DNA of 64,000 bases, from contig NZ_QKYN01000036.1 of NCBI RefSeq assembly GCF_003258295.1, forward strand, positions 28,544 through 92,543. Direction: 5' to 3'. Source of the DNA: Streptacidiphilus pinicola (GTDB lineage Bacteria; Actinomycetota; Actinomycetes; Streptomycetales; Streptomycetaceae). Numbering within the stretch: position 1 is the stretch's first letter; every line of letters starts with the position of its first letter. This document shows positions 17,623-25,468 of this stretch, piece by piece. The translations under genes and the position numbers were made by a program. The notes below the pieces were generated by a model, which did no database searches, was not told where the DNA came from, and was given only the letters and a program-made list of their open reading frames with translations.

Positions 17623-17639
17623 CTGACAGAAGATGTCAG
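17623..17639. promoter_or_regulatory. Candidate operator CTGACA-N5-TGTCAG
   Basis: A perfect 6-bp inverted repeat with a 5-nt spacer lies 12 nt upstream of the TAACCT -10 box of the following gene, where a repressor or activator would act. The regulator is unknown. Confidence 0.5.
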
Positions 17640-17650
17640 TGAAAGGGTCC

Positions 17651-17656
17651 TAACCT
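17651..17656 (+). promoter_or_regulatory. -10 box TAACCT of a likely leaderless transcript
   Basis: TAACCT ends 7 nt before the ATG at 17664, and no ribosome binding site is visible. This is the actinobacterial leaderless arrangement. Confidence 0.45.
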
Positions 17657-17663
17657 CACCGGC

Positions 17664-18164
17664 ATGACATCCACGACACCTCAGGTCTGGCACGCCGGCA
17701 CCGACGTCATCGCAGGGCGCCACGTCAAGCGCTACCACATCAGCCGCGACCGGACCCCGATCGACCCGCAGATCGAGAAGAACGCCTACGACCTCGTTCC
17801 GGGGTTCCTGGCCCCACGCGACGAGACGACCCCGCCCGCCGCGTTCACCATCCTGTTCCGCAGTGCGGCCGGCGCGCACCTGAACGTCTACAGCTGGTAC
17901 TGGGACAACTGCGTCTGGGCGCGGTTCGCCACCGGCGGTGTCCCGCTGATCGGCAGTCCCGACGAGGACCCCCGGAACATGGCCGAGCTCACCATCCCGC
18001 TGATCGGCTGCACCTACGAACTCGGCGTCCTGGTGCACGAGCGCGCGGCCTGGCTGCGGCACGTCTTCGGCACCGAGAAGCCGGACCTCGACGCCTACCT
18101 GGCCGACGTGATGCCCACCGGGCCGATCGGCCTGCCTAACGACGGACTGACCACAGCGTCATAG
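17664..18164 (+). CDS. Conserved hypothetical protein
   Basis: A 166-residue soluble protein with no domain I recognise. It is rich in aromatic residues (LNVYSWYWDNCVWARFATGG) and has no signal peptide or membrane helix. The reading frame is well formed and the ATG has a TAACCT box 7 nt upstream, so it is probably expressed from a leaderless mRNA under the palindrome at 17623. It stands alone between the lectin protein and the pirin gene. No function can be assigned. Confidence 0.7.
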   Translation: MTSTTPQVWHAGTDVIAGRHVKRYHISRDRTPIDPQIEKNAYDLVPGFLAPRDETTPPAAFTILFRSAAGAHLNVYSWYWDNCVWARFATGGVPLIGSPDEDPRNMAELTIPLIGCTYELGVLVHERAAWLRHVFGTEKPDLDAYLADVMPTGPIGLPNDGLTTAS

Positions 18165-18250
18165 ATCTGGTCGCCGCTCGGCGGCGGGCTGCTGACCGGG
18201 CGCTACCGGAAGGGCCGGCAGGCCGCGCCGTCCGCCACCCGGAACCGAGT
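18165..18250 (+). pseudogene. Aldo/keto reductase fragment
   Basis: Directly after the previous stop, the plus strand reads IWSPLGGGLLTGRYRKG in the next codons. This is close to the (Y/W)SPLGGGLLTGKYRRG segment of aldo/keto reductases. No start, N-terminal barrel or C-terminal part remains, so it is a short remnant. A complete aldo/keto reductase is encoded at 20913. Confidence 0.5.
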
Positions 18251-19018
18251 TCAGAGCGCGGCAGTGGCGTGCATCTCCCAGACCAGGACTTCGGCCGAGG
18301 TGACGGCCGAGACCCGCTGTCCGCCCGTGGCGGTGAAGCGGGCGGCATCGCCCTCGTCGAGGGCGCCGACGCCTTCGACGTCGACCGAGCCGCGCGGGAC
18401 GAAGAGGTGCAGGAACGGCGCCTCGGGTAGCGCGACCTGCTCTCCGGGGCGCAGCCGTGCGGCGTGCAGAGCCGCGTAGCGGTTCCGGATCCGGATCGCG
18501 CTGGCGTCCCGGTGCCGGTCCATGCCGGAGGCGACGGTGACCAGTGAACCGCCGAGCAACTCGTCGTCGATCTCGAGCTGCTCGTAGCCGGGCGTGACAC
18601 CGGGCTCGTCGGGCAGCACCCACATCTGGACGAAGCGCACGGGCGTGGTGGGGCGCACGTCCGCGGCTCGGTAGGTGTCGTTCTTCTCCGAATGCAGGAT
18701 CCCCGTGCCGGCGCTCATCCGCTGGGCGAGCCCTGGGTAGATCACGCCGGAGTGGCCGGTCGAGTCCTGGTGGACCAGGGAGCCCTGGAGCACCCAGGTG
18801 ACGATCTCCATGTCCTGGTGCGGGTGGGTCTCGAAGCCGGCGCCGGGCTGCACCAGATCCTCGTTGTGGACGAGCAGCAGACCGTGGTGGGTATTGGCGG
18901 GGTCGGGCCGGCCGGTGCCGAGCGAGAACGAGTGCTTGGAGTCGAGCCAGGAGAGCCGGCTGGCGTGCCGTTCACCGGCGCGCCGCACCTCGACGGTGGG
19001 GGTGAGCAGTCCAGGCAT
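18251..19018 (-). CDS. Pirin-family cupin protein
   Basis: A 255-residue bicupin of the pirin family, iron-binding proteins often acting as quercetinases or redox-sensitive factors. The N-terminal metal site is visible as GFETHPHQDMEIVTWVLQG (the two His of HPH plus Glu), followed by the family hallmarks SVYPGLAQRMSAG-like IYPGLAQRMSAGTGILHSE. GGAGG lies 5 nt before the ATG. It is divergent from a MarR regulator, with operator-like half-sites between them, so it is probably part of the same stress-responsive regulon. Confidence 0.9.
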   Translation of the reverse strand: MPGLLTPTVEVRRAGERHASRLSWLDSKHSFSLGTGRPDPANTHHGLLLVHNEDLVQPGAGFETHPHQDMEIVTWVLQGSLVHQDSTGHSGVIYPGLAQRMSAGTGILHSEKNDTYRAADVRPTTPVRFVQMWVLPDEPGVTPGYEQLEIDDELLGGSLVTVASGMDRHRDASAIRIRNRYAALHAARLRPGEQVALPEAPFLHLFVPRGSVDVEGVGALDEGDAARFTATGGQRVSAVTSAEVLVWEMHATAAL

Positions 19019-19077
19019 GGGGGCCTCCTTCGTGGGGCTACATGTTCAACATTCAACCTTGAGGGTACGTCGCCGTG

Positions 19078-19093
19078 ACTTTAATGTTCAAGC
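19078..19093. promoter_or_regulatory. MarR-type operator copy, imperfect
   Basis: ACTTTAATGTTCAAGC matches the ACTTGA-N4-TCAAGT sites downstream at 10 of 12 arm positions. It lies about 25 bp upstream of the TACGCT -10 box of the MarR gene, and further TTCAA half-sites lie at 19045-19057 toward the pirin gene. It fits autoregulation. Confidence 0.5.
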
Positions 19094-19117
19094 ATGTCAT
19101 CCGCAGAGTGCGGCTGT

Positions 19118-19123
19118 TACGCT
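19118..19123 (+). promoter_or_regulatory. -10 box TACGCT of the MarR gene
   Basis: TACGCT ends 6 nt before ATG 19130 with no ribosome site, suggesting a leaderless transcript and supporting that start over ATG 19094. Confidence 0.4.
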
Positions 19124-19129
19124 CCCCTC

Positions 19130-19636
19130 ATGACCACCCAGGACGAAGCAGCCGCCCAGGCGGGGACAGACGAACACGCCGACCTGTGGCTGACCTCCGG
19201 CGAGCTGGACTCGTGGCTGTCGGTGGTCCGCCTGATGACCCGGCTTCCTTGGGCCATCGACACCCAGCTCCAGCGCGACGCCGACCTGAGCATGGTCGAG
19301 TACATGGCCCTGGCCATGCTGTCCGAGGCCCCCGAATGGACCCTGCGAATGAGCACGCTCGCCGAGAACACCAGCACCTCACTGTCGCGCCTCTCCCACA
19401 TGGTCAAGCGGCTCGAGAGCCGCGGCTACGTCCGCCGCGAGGCGGATCCGGCCGACGGGCGCTTCACCAACGCGATCCTGCTCCCGGCCGGCATGGCCAA
19501 GCTGGAGTCCGCCGCCCCCGCGCACGTGGCCTACGTCCGCCGCCTGGTCGTGGACAACCTCTCCGGCGAGCGCCTGCGCCGCCTCGGCCAGGACGCCGAG
19601 CGGATCCTGCAGCGGATCGACTCGCCTGCCCGTTGA
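19130..19636 (+). CDS. MarR-family transcriptional regulator
   Basis: A 168-residue winged-helix regulator. The MarR core is clear: LSMVEYMALAMLSEAP, recognition helix region TSTSLSRLSHMVKRLESRG and the beta wing YVRREADPADGRFTNAILL with the conserved DxR-type wing residues. It probably represses the divergent pirin gene and the downstream YceI-led operon, since copies of a TTGA-N4-TCAA palindrome lie in both promoter regions. The inducer is not readable, but the target enzymes suggest electrophile, quinone or oxidative stress. Confidence 0.9.
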   Translation: MTTQDEAAAQAGTDEHADLWLTSGELDSWLSVVRLMTRLPWAIDTQLQRDADLSMVEYMALAMLSEAPEWTLRMSTLAENTSTSLSRLSHMVKRLESRGYVRREADPADGRFTNAILLPAGMAKLESAAPAHVAYVRRLVVDNLSGERLRRLGQDAERILQRIDSPAR

Positions 19637-19686
19637 CAGCCTCGCCCGAACAGGGCGGGAATGAACGACTCGCCGGATGCGCTATC

Positions 19687-19702
19687 ACTTGAGCCTTCAA
19701 GT
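19687..19702. promoter_or_regulatory. MarR operator, site 1
   Basis: ACTTGAGCCTTCAAGT is a palindrome with perfect 6-bp arms and a 4-bp spacer, lying in the promoter of the YceI operon. It is the exact reverse complement of site 2. Confidence 0.7.
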
Positions 19703-19720
19703 TCAGAGGACTAGGGTTTC

Positions 19721-19736
19721 ACTTGAAGGCTCAAGT
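19721..19736. promoter_or_regulatory. MarR operator, site 2
   Basis: ACTTGAAGGCTCAAGT is centred 34 bp from site 1, about three helical turns, which would allow two dimers on the same DNA face. It ends 28 nt before the yceI-like start. Confidence 0.7.
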
Positions 19737-19764
19737 CAATGAGAACTCGACCGAGGAGCTCATC

Positions 19765-20301
19765 ATGACCACCGCAACGCCGACGCCGACCCCGGGCCAC
19801 TACGCCATCGACGTCCCCCGCTCGGAGATCACCTTCACCACCAAGCACCTGTTCGGTCTGGGCACCGTCCGCGGCAGCTTCCAGCTGCGCGGCGGCACGG
19901 TCTCCCTCGCCGAGCCGCTCACCGCGACCCGCGTCGACGCCGTCGCCGACGCGGCCAGCTTCGACACCGGCAACAAGAACCGTGACCGCCAGGTGCTGTC
20001 CAAGGCGCTGCTGGACACCGAGAACTACCCCGACATCGTCTTCAGCGCCGCCGGCGCCGAGCTGGACCAGGGCGGAGCCTGGGCCCTTCAGGGCCGGCTG
20101 ACCGCGCACGGCGTCGACGCACCCGTCACCTTCACCGTGACCAGGGCGGAGGTCATCGGCGACGAGATCGCCGTGGAAGCGGTAGCGACCGTCGACCGCT
20201 ACGCCCACGGCGTCACCAAGCTCAAGGGCATGGCCGCCCGCCACCTCCAGCTGACCGCCTCTGTCCGCGCCCGGCGGGGCAACGGCAGCCACACCGCCTG
20301 A
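19765..20301 (+). CDS. YceI-family lipid-binding/stress protein
   Basis: A 178-residue YceI-like protein, a lipocalin-like barrel that binds isoprenoid-type lipids in characterised members. Typical family segments are HYAIDVPRSEITFTTKHL, then FDTGNKNRDRQVLSKALLD and VDAPVTFTV. It has no signal peptide, so it is a cytoplasmic form, as is common in actinobacteria. GAGGAG precedes the ATG at 6 nt. It is the first gene of the MarR-controlled operon, with the two operators directly upstream. Confidence 0.9.
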   Translation: MTTATPTPTPGHYAIDVPRSEITFTTKHLFGLGTVRGSFQLRGGTVSLAEPLTATRVDAVADAASFDTGNKNRDRQVLSKALLDTENYPDIVFSAAGAELDQGGAWALQGRLTAHGVDAPVTFTVTRAEVIGDEIAVEAVATVDRYAHGVTKLKGMAARHLQLTASVRARRGNGSHTA

Positions 20302-20332
20302 GCAGGCCAGGCAGACCGAAGGAGTGAACGAC

Positions 20333-20896
20333 ATGAGCACCCTCAAGATCGCCGTGATCCTCGGCAGCACGCGCCCCGGCCGCAACGGCAAGGCCGTCGC
20401 CGACTGGGTCGTCGACCGCGCGGGCGCCCGCACCGGCGCCGAGTACGAACTCGTCGACCTCGCCGACTGGCCGCTGCCCTTCATGGACGAGCCGATCCCG
20501 CCCTCGATGGGCCAGTACCAGGGCGCGCTCACCAAGGCGTGGGCGGCCAAGGTCGCTGAGTTCGACGGCTACGTCTTCGTCACACCGGAGTACAACCACT
20601 CCGTCCCGGCCGTGTTGAAGAACGCCATCGACACCGCCTACGCGGAGTGGAACAACAAGGCCGCCGCCGTGGTGTCCTACGGGACGGTCGGCGGAATCCG
20701 CGCCGCCGAGCACCTGCGCGGCATCGCCAGCGCCGTCCAGCTCGCGCACGTCCACCAGCAGTTGGCCTTCTCGCTGTTCACCGACTTCGAGAACCTCTCC
20801 CTCTTCAAGCCCGACGCGCACCACGACGCCTCGGCGACGAAGCTGTTCGAGGAGATCGAAGCCTGGTCGACCGCCATGAAGACCCTGCGCGTCTGA
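20333..20896 (+). CDS. NADPH-dependent FMN reductase-type flavoprotein
   Basis: A 187-residue flavodoxin-like oxidoreductase. The FMN phosphate-binding loop is LGSTRPGRNGKAVADWV and the second flavin motif is TPEYNHSVPAVLKNAID. Such enzymes reduce quinones, azo compounds or flavins using NAD(P)H. GAAGGAG lies 8 nt before ATG 20333; the in-frame GTG at 20324 overlaps that site and is rejected. It is the second gene of the MarR operon, consistent with detoxification of reactive quinones or electrophiles. Confidence 0.9.
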   Translation: MSTLKIAVILGSTRPGRNGKAVADWVVDRAGARTGAEYELVDLADWPLPFMDEPIPPSMGQYQGALTKAWAAKVAEFDGYVFVTPEYNHSVPAVLKNAIDTAYAEWNNKAAAVVSYGTVGGIRAAEHLRGIASAVQLAHVHQQLAFSLFTDFENLSLFKPDAHHDASATKLFEEIEAWSTAMKTLRV

Positions 20897-20912
20897 GCCG
20901 TCGGGAGACACC

Positions 20913-21821
20913 ATGCCCCAGCAGCCCTCTCACCTCGCGCCCGCGGACACCTACGCGTTGGGCGCGAGACGGGTCCACCGGATCGGCTACGGCGCGATGC
21001 AACTGGCCGGCGACAACGTCTTCGGCCCGCCCCGCGACCGCGACGAGGCCCTGCGCGTGCTGCGCGCCGCGGTCGCCGGCGGCGTCGACCACATCGACAC
21101 CGCCCAGTACTACGGGCCCGGCGTCGTCAACGAGTTGATCCGCGAGGCGCTCCATCCGTACCCGGCCGGCCTCGCCATCGTCAGCAAGGTCGCCGCCCGC
21201 CGCGACGAGAACGGCGCGATCCTGCCGTTCGACCAGCCGCACCAACTGCGCCAGGGCATCGAGGAGAACCTCGTCACCCTCGGCACCGACCGCCTGGCCG
21301 CGGTCAATCTGCGCCTGGTCGACCGAACGGCCCCGCCCGGTCCACGCTTTGACGCCCAGTTGGCCGAGCTCGTCCGGGCCCGCGACGAGGGCCTGGTCGA
21401 CGGCATCGGCCTCAGCAACATCACCCGTGCCCATCTGCTGCGCGCCCTGGACCAGACCGACATCGTGTGCGTCCAGAACCTGTTCAACCTCGCTGACCAG
21501 TCGTCCTTCGACGTGCTGCGCGAATGCTCCGAGCGCGGGATCGCGTTCGTCCCGTTCTGCCCGCTCGGGTGGCCGCGCGGCGTGCAGAACGGAATTCTGA
21601 GCAGCGGTGCCGTGGCCGGCCTCGCCGCGCGACTCCAAGCCACCCCCGCCCAGATCGCCCTGGCCTGGCTGCTGGACCTCGCCCCCAACATCCTGCTCAT
21701 TCCCGGCACCCGCACCCGCGCCCACCTGACCGAGAACCTCGCCACGGCCGCCGTCCGTCTCGACCCCGCCGCCCGCGCCGAACTGGCCAGTCACTTCCCG
21801 CCCCCGCACGCGGCGGCATGA
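20913..21821 (+). CDS. Aldo/keto reductase
   Basis: A 302-residue NADPH-dependent TIM-barrel oxidoreductase. It has RIGYGAMQLAGDN, the catalytic Asp-Tyr region HIDTAQYYGPGVVNELI, the lysine in AIVSKVAARRD, IGLSNITRAHL, and a C-terminal cofactor-binding segment LIPGTRTRAHLTENLAT. It follows the FMN reductase by 16 nt in the MarR operon. Related proteins are annotated as oxidoreductases of carbonyls or quinones; the substrate is unknown. It is complete, unlike the fragment at 18165. Confidence 0.9.
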   Translation: MPQQPSHLAPADTYALGARRVHRIGYGAMQLAGDNVFGPPRDRDEALRVLRAAVAGGVDHIDTAQYYGPGVVNELIREALHPYPAGLAIVSKVAARRDENGAILPFDQPHQLRQGIEENLVTLGTDRLAAVNLRLVDRTAPPGPRFDAQLAELVRARDEGLVDGIGLSNITRAHLLRALDQTDIVCVQNLFNLADQSSFDVLRECSERGIAFVPFCPLGWPRGVQNGILSSGAVAGLAARLQATPAQIALAWLLDLAPNILLIPGTRTRAHLTENLATAAVRLDPAARAELASHFPPPHAAA

Positions 21822-21843
21822 ACGCCCGGAAGGAGCACCGCCC

Positions 21844-22203
21844 ATGACTGCCACCGTCACCGACCTGATGCGCCGCAACCTGCTCGACGTCTTCAACGAA
21901 CCGGACCCCGAACGCCGCTCCCGAGCTGTCGCCGAGACGTACGCCGAGGACGTCGTCTGGCACGAACCCGACCGCGTTGTCCGCGGGCGCGAGGCACTCG
22001 CCCGGCGAGCCGAGGAGCTGCGCGCGCAGCTCCCGAACTGGGTCTTCGAGCCCGACGGTGCCGTCTCCGTCACCGACGACCTCGGCCACCTCGGCTTCCG
22101 CTACGGTCCCGCCGGGCAGCCTCCCGTCGTCTCGGGCATGGACATCGCCCACTGCAGGGACGGCGTCATCGTCGAGCTGTACACGCTGGTCCGGGCAGGC
22201 TGA
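21844..22203 (+). CDS. SnoaL-like/NTF2-fold protein
   Basis: A 119-residue cone-shaped NTF2/SnoaL-fold protein. It begins with the helix LMRRNLLDVFNEPDPERR, then YAEDVVWHEPDRVVRGREAL and closes with beta strands GHLGFRYGPAG and HCRDGVIVELYTLVR. Such folds act as small ligand-binding enzymes or isomerases. GGAGC lies just upstream of the ATG. It is the last gene of the MarR-controlled operon. Confidence 0.85.
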   Translation: MTATVTDLMRRNLLDVFNEPDPERRSRAVAETYAEDVVWHEPDRVVRGREALARRAEELRAQLPNWVFEPDGAVSVTDDLGHLGFRYGPAGQPPVVSGMDIAHCRDGVIVELYTLVRAG

Positions 22204-22218
22204 AGCGGGGCGTATCCG

Positions 22219-23439
22219 TCACTCGGCGGCGGGCTGCTCCGCCTGGCGCAGCCGGTACGCCACGGCGACGCTCCACGGAACGCCGAGGAGCAGGACCAGG
22301 ATCACGCCGAGCACGACCGGGGCCGGGCGCGCCGCGCCGAGGCCGAGGCAGGCCAGGGCGGTAGCGGCGCAGACGCGGGAGAGCGGGCGGTAGAGCGCGC
22401 GCTTGGTGCGCCAGACCACGAGACTGCCGGCCACCAGCATCGTGCTCGCCAGGACCAGCGCGGCGCCGCCGCACAGCACCCACGCGGTGGCGGCGCCGGT
22501 GCGGTCCTCGTGGGCGTGCTCGACCAGGTCGACCATGGCCGCGCCCATCGCGGCCACCGCCGCGGTCAGCGGCAGGTGGGCGAGCATCCACTGGACCGTC
22601 GCAGCCGGCGACTGCCGCGGCTCGCGGTGGCCGGCGAAGTCGAAGTACGTCCACCAGGCGCCGAAGCCCGCGACGACCGCGACCAGGCCGACGGCCATCG
22701 TGAGCGCGTTGACCGGCTCCGCCGCGAGCCCGGTGACGACACCCGTCACGGTCTCCCCCAACACGATGATGATGAGCAGCCCGAACCGCTCGATCAGCGC
22801 GTCGGTGACGCTGAGGGTGACGGCCCGTACCGGTGTGACGCAGAGGATCACGACGACGAAGCCGGCCAGGTAGGCGACGTCCAGTGCGCCCCACGTCCAC
22901 ACCCTGGCCCCGGTCGGCAGTACGGAACCGACCGCGAGGACGACGGCGCAGACGGCGGTGCCGGTGACGAAGAGACGGCTGGGGCGGCGGTACTCGGGCT
23001 CGTCCCCGCGTGAGGCCAGTCCCCAGAGCAGGGCGAGCACCGCGAACAGCACCCCTGCCGCGACGGAGAAGGCCGCGCCCCGGGCGCCGCCCGCCTGCGG
23101 GATGAACGCCCCGAGCGGGACCAGGACCAGGATCTGCAGCAGGAAGGTGATCCGGGCCCGGGCGTCCTCGTGGCCGTGCAGCTCGTGGTGCAGACTGCCG
23201 TTGACCCACGCGATCCACACCAGCCCGAACACCGCGCCGTACTCGCCGATCCCACGCCAGGTCAGCTGCCCGGCGAGGTGGTGCGCCGCCTGGGCGACCA
23301 GGACGACCACGACCAGGTCGTAGAACAGCTCCAACGGCCCGACGACCCGCTCGCGCGGCTGGTCCCCGTGCGGTCGCGGCGGCTGCCAGAGCTGGCGCCG
23401 CAGCCGCCGCAGCAGCGGCTGCGCGGCCGAGTCGGGCAT
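22219..23439 (-). CDS. LtrA-family membrane protein (low temperature requirement A)
   Basis: A 406-residue polytopic membrane protein of the LtrA family, whose biochemical role is unclear. After a basic head, the signature VGPLELFYDLVVVVLVAQAAHHL is present (first 20 residues of the helix region), followed by WIAWVNGSLHHELHGHED and about ten further hydrophobic helices. ERFGLLIIIVLGETVTGV is the other family hallmark. It lies directly downstream of the SnoaL remnant on the same strand and converges on the MarR operon. Confidence 0.88.
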   Translation of the reverse strand: MPDSAAQPLLRRLRRQLWQPPRPHGDQPRERVVGPLELFYDLVVVVLVAQAAHHLAGQLTWRGIGEYGAVFGLVWIAWVNGSLHHELHGHEDARARITFLLQILVLVPLGAFIPQAGGARGAAFSVAAGVLFAVLALLWGLASRGDEPEYRRPSRLFVTGTAVCAVVLAVGSVLPTGARVWTWGALDVAYLAGFVVVILCVTPVRAVTLSVTDALIERFGLLIIIVLGETVTGVVTGLAAEPVNALTMAVGLVAVVAGFGAWWTYFDFAGHREPRQSPAATVQWMLAHLPLTAAVAAMGAAMVDLVEHAHEDRTGAATAWVLCGGAALVLASTMLVAGSLVVWRTKRALYRPLSRVCAATALACLGLGAARPAPVVLGVILVLLLGVPWSVAVAYRLRQAEQPAAE

Positions 23440-23488
23440 GCGGCTGGTCCCCTCGATCTGCTGGTCTCCTCGATCTGGGCTGCCCGGT

Positions 23489-23685
23489 TCAGGGCAGGGT
23501 CTCGGTCCAGTCGACCATCAGCCGCCGCTCGGCGAAGAACCACTCGCCGTCCTGCTTGACGAATTCGTCGAGATAGCGGATCGAGGCCACCGTGATCGTG
23601 CGTTCTGCGTCCGTCCCGAACGTGATGTGGTGGGCGAGGCAGTAGCTCTCGCCGCGGGCAAGGTCGCCGTCCTGCCTCGTAAACT
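23489..23685 (-). pseudogene. C-terminal remnant of a SnoaL-like protein gene
   Basis: The minus strand encodes GDLARGESYCLAHHITFG, then ITVASIRYLDEFVKQDGEW and RLMVDWTETLP before a stop. This is the C-terminal half of SnoaL_4/NTF2-type proteins. No matching N-terminal half or plausible start exists upstream; that space holds the TetR promoter and gene. The 5' part therefore appears to be lost by rearrangement. Confidence 0.6.
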
Positions 23686-23756
23686 GTTTGACACCTGTAT
23701 AAGAACACCGGGCGCGGGCCACCGCAACCGGACGGGAGAGTCCGGAGGGACACTGC

Positions 23757-24353
23757 GTGAGCACGGTGGGCGGCAGGACCGATCCGCGGGTCACCCGGAC
23801 CACAACCGCCCTGCGGGAGGCCGTCGTCGAGCTCGCCTCGCAGCGGCCCGTCTCCCGGATCACCGTCGCCGAACTGGCGGAGCGCGCCGGGGTCACTCGG
23901 GCCACGTTCTACAACCGCTATGCGACGCCGCTCGACCCGCTGATCGAGGCACTCCAGGCCGATCTGGAGACCGGCCACCGCCTGGAGGAACAACGCCGGG
24001 CCGAGGGGCTTACGGGCCCGGAGCTGCTGCGTCTGGCCACGGCCGAGGTCGCCGACCACGTCGAGCGGTTCGCGCTCGTCTACCGGCACGCCGTGGCCGA
24101 ACCCGCCGACGGAGGCGTCTACGACGCGCTGGTGCGTCACTTCGCCGCCTACGCGCGGGGCTTCCTCGCCCGTGCCGGCGAGGGGGCGGCGCCGGACGTG
24201 AGCCGCGCGGTCGTCGCGCAGTTCCTGGCCCACGGCTTCGCCGGAGCGATCCGGGCCTGGCTCGCCGACCCGTCCGTCACCAAGCAGGACCTCGTCGAGG
24301 CGGCCGTCGCCTGCGCACCGGCCTGGTGGCCGGCCGCGGCGGAGCGGCCTTAG
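23757..24353 (+). CDS. TetR-family transcriptional regulator
   Basis: A 198-residue regulator with a TetR HTH at residues 10-55 (ALREAVVELASQRPVSRITV, then ELAERAGVTRATFYNRYATP). The C-terminal helical ligand domain contains a TetR_C-like region (RFALVYRHAVAEPADGGVYD). The GTG has GGAGGG 7 nt upstream. A TTGACA hexamer at 23688 may be its -35 element. It lies beside the truncated SnoaL gene, and its own target is not obvious. Confidence 0.88.
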   Translation: MSTVGGRTDPRVTRTTTALREAVVELASQRPVSRITVAELAERAGVTRATFYNRYATPLDPLIEALQADLETGHRLEEQRRAEGLTGPELLRLATAEVADHVERFALVYRHAVAEPADGGVYDALVRHFAAYARGFLARAGEGAAPDVSRAVVAQFLAHGFAGAIRAWLADPSVTKQDLVEAAVACAPAWWPAAAERP

Positions 24354-24379
24354 GGCCTGTCCGGCGGGCGACCGGGGCT

Positions 24380-25339
24380 TCAGCGGCGGATCAGGCCCGT
24401 GCGTTTCACGGTGGCGAGCAGCGGGGTGACGTCGATGGCGGTGACCGAATCCAACGGGCCGACAGAGTCGGTGAGGAAGGCGTACAGGGCGTCGAGGTTC
24501 GCGGCGGCGACGGCGACGACGAGATTCGCCGGGCCGGTGGTCGCCGCGCAGAACCGGACGTGCGGGTGGGCGCTCAGGGTCTGCGCGGTCTCCTGCAGCG
24601 CCCCCGGCCGGACTGCGATCCACAGCAACGCCTCGGTCTGCGCGTCGAGCAGGGCGAGGTCGATCTCGGTGGCCAGGCGTACGACCTGGCCGGCCACGAG
24701 GGCCTCGACGCGGCGTCGCGCGGTCAGCGCGGTGGTGCCGGTGCGGCGGGCCAGGTCCGTCCAGGTGGCCCGACCGTCCTCGGCGAGCGCGGTGATCAAC
24801 GCGATGTCGAGGTCGAGCAACGGCGCCGTCGTCGGAGGCGGCGTCATTTCGGGGGCGAGTTCGGCCAGTTCGGCGGCCGAGAGGAGGCCGGCGGTCCAGC
24901 GGAACGCCGTGGGGAAGACGCGCAGCAGCGTGTGGGCGGTCCAGGAGCCCACGGCGTCGGTGGCGGGCAGGTCGCGCAGCAGCAGGCTGTTCCGTGCCTC
25001 CGGGCCGTCCAGGAAGAAGACCGCGGAGATCTCGTCGCCGCCGCCGAGGATGTCCACCCAGACGGTGTCGCCGCGGCGGGCCAGAGCCTGGGCGACCTGA
25101 CGGATCCTGCTGGGCCGGCAGCGGATCCGCAGGACGAGGGGAACCAGGTGCGGGAAGAGCGCCGGGTTGCGGACGACGGTCGCGCGGAGCGTGCTGTCGG
25201 CGTAGAGCAGGGCGACCCGGCGGACGACGGTCCGCTCGGACAGCCCCAGACAGCGGGCCAGCTCACGCCAGGAGGCGCGCGGCGAGGCGACCAGCGCGGC
25301 CGCGATCCGCCGGTCGGTCTCGTCCAGCACCTGTCTCAT
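24380..25339 (-). CDS. Lrp/AsnC-family regulator with two HTH domains
   Basis: A protein of about 319 residues with duplicated AsnC-type helix-turn-helix units: LDETDRRIAAALVASPRAS plus LGLSERTVVRRVALL at the N-terminus, and LDIALITALAEDGRATWTDL plus TALTARRRVEALV in the middle. A RAM/ligand domain ends the protein. ATG 25339 is preferred because TAGAAT sits 7 nt upstream in a leaderless arrangement; ATG 25348 overlaps that box. It is divergent from an amidohydrolase gene, its likely target. Confidence 0.85.
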   Translation of the reverse strand: MRQVLDETDRRIAAALVASPRASWRELARCLGLSERTVVRRVALLYADSTLRATVVRNPALFPHLVPLVLRIRCRPSRIRQVAQALARRGDTVWVDILGGGDEISAVFFLDGPEARNSLLLRDLPATDAVGSWTAHTLLRVFPTAFRWTAGLLSAAELAELAPEMTPPPTTAPLLDLDIALITALAEDGRATWTDLARRTGTTALTARRRVEALVAGQVVRLATEIDLALLDAQTEALLWIAVRPGALQETAQTLSAHPHVRFCAATTGPANLVVAVAAANLDALYAFLTDSVGPLDSVTAIDVTPLLATVKRTGLIRR

Positions 25340-25346
25340 GATCTGC

Positions 25347-25352
25347 ATTCTA
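25347..25352 (-). promoter_or_regulatory. -10 box TAGAAT of the Lrp-type gene
   Basis: On the minus strand TAGAAT ends 7 nt before ATG 25339, with no ribosome site between, which decides the start. Confidence 0.5.
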
Positions 25353-25468
25353 GGCGCATGCTTTGGCGTGATTCCCGCGTGAGCGTCCTCCCTTTGGCGG
25401 TCTTTCTCCGCGCGGCGCCTACAACGGTCTCGTCACCAAGGGACACCTTCGAGACGAGGGAGAAGACG

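Noticed and set aside
19723..19764. An ATG-type extension of the YceI gene to 19723.
   Set aside because: It would lie across the MarR operator; GAGGAG before ATG 19765 fits far better.
25370..25410. Two CTTTGGCG direct repeats considered as an Lrp operator.
   Set aside because: Only eight bases are shared, in a GC-rich background, without symmetry.
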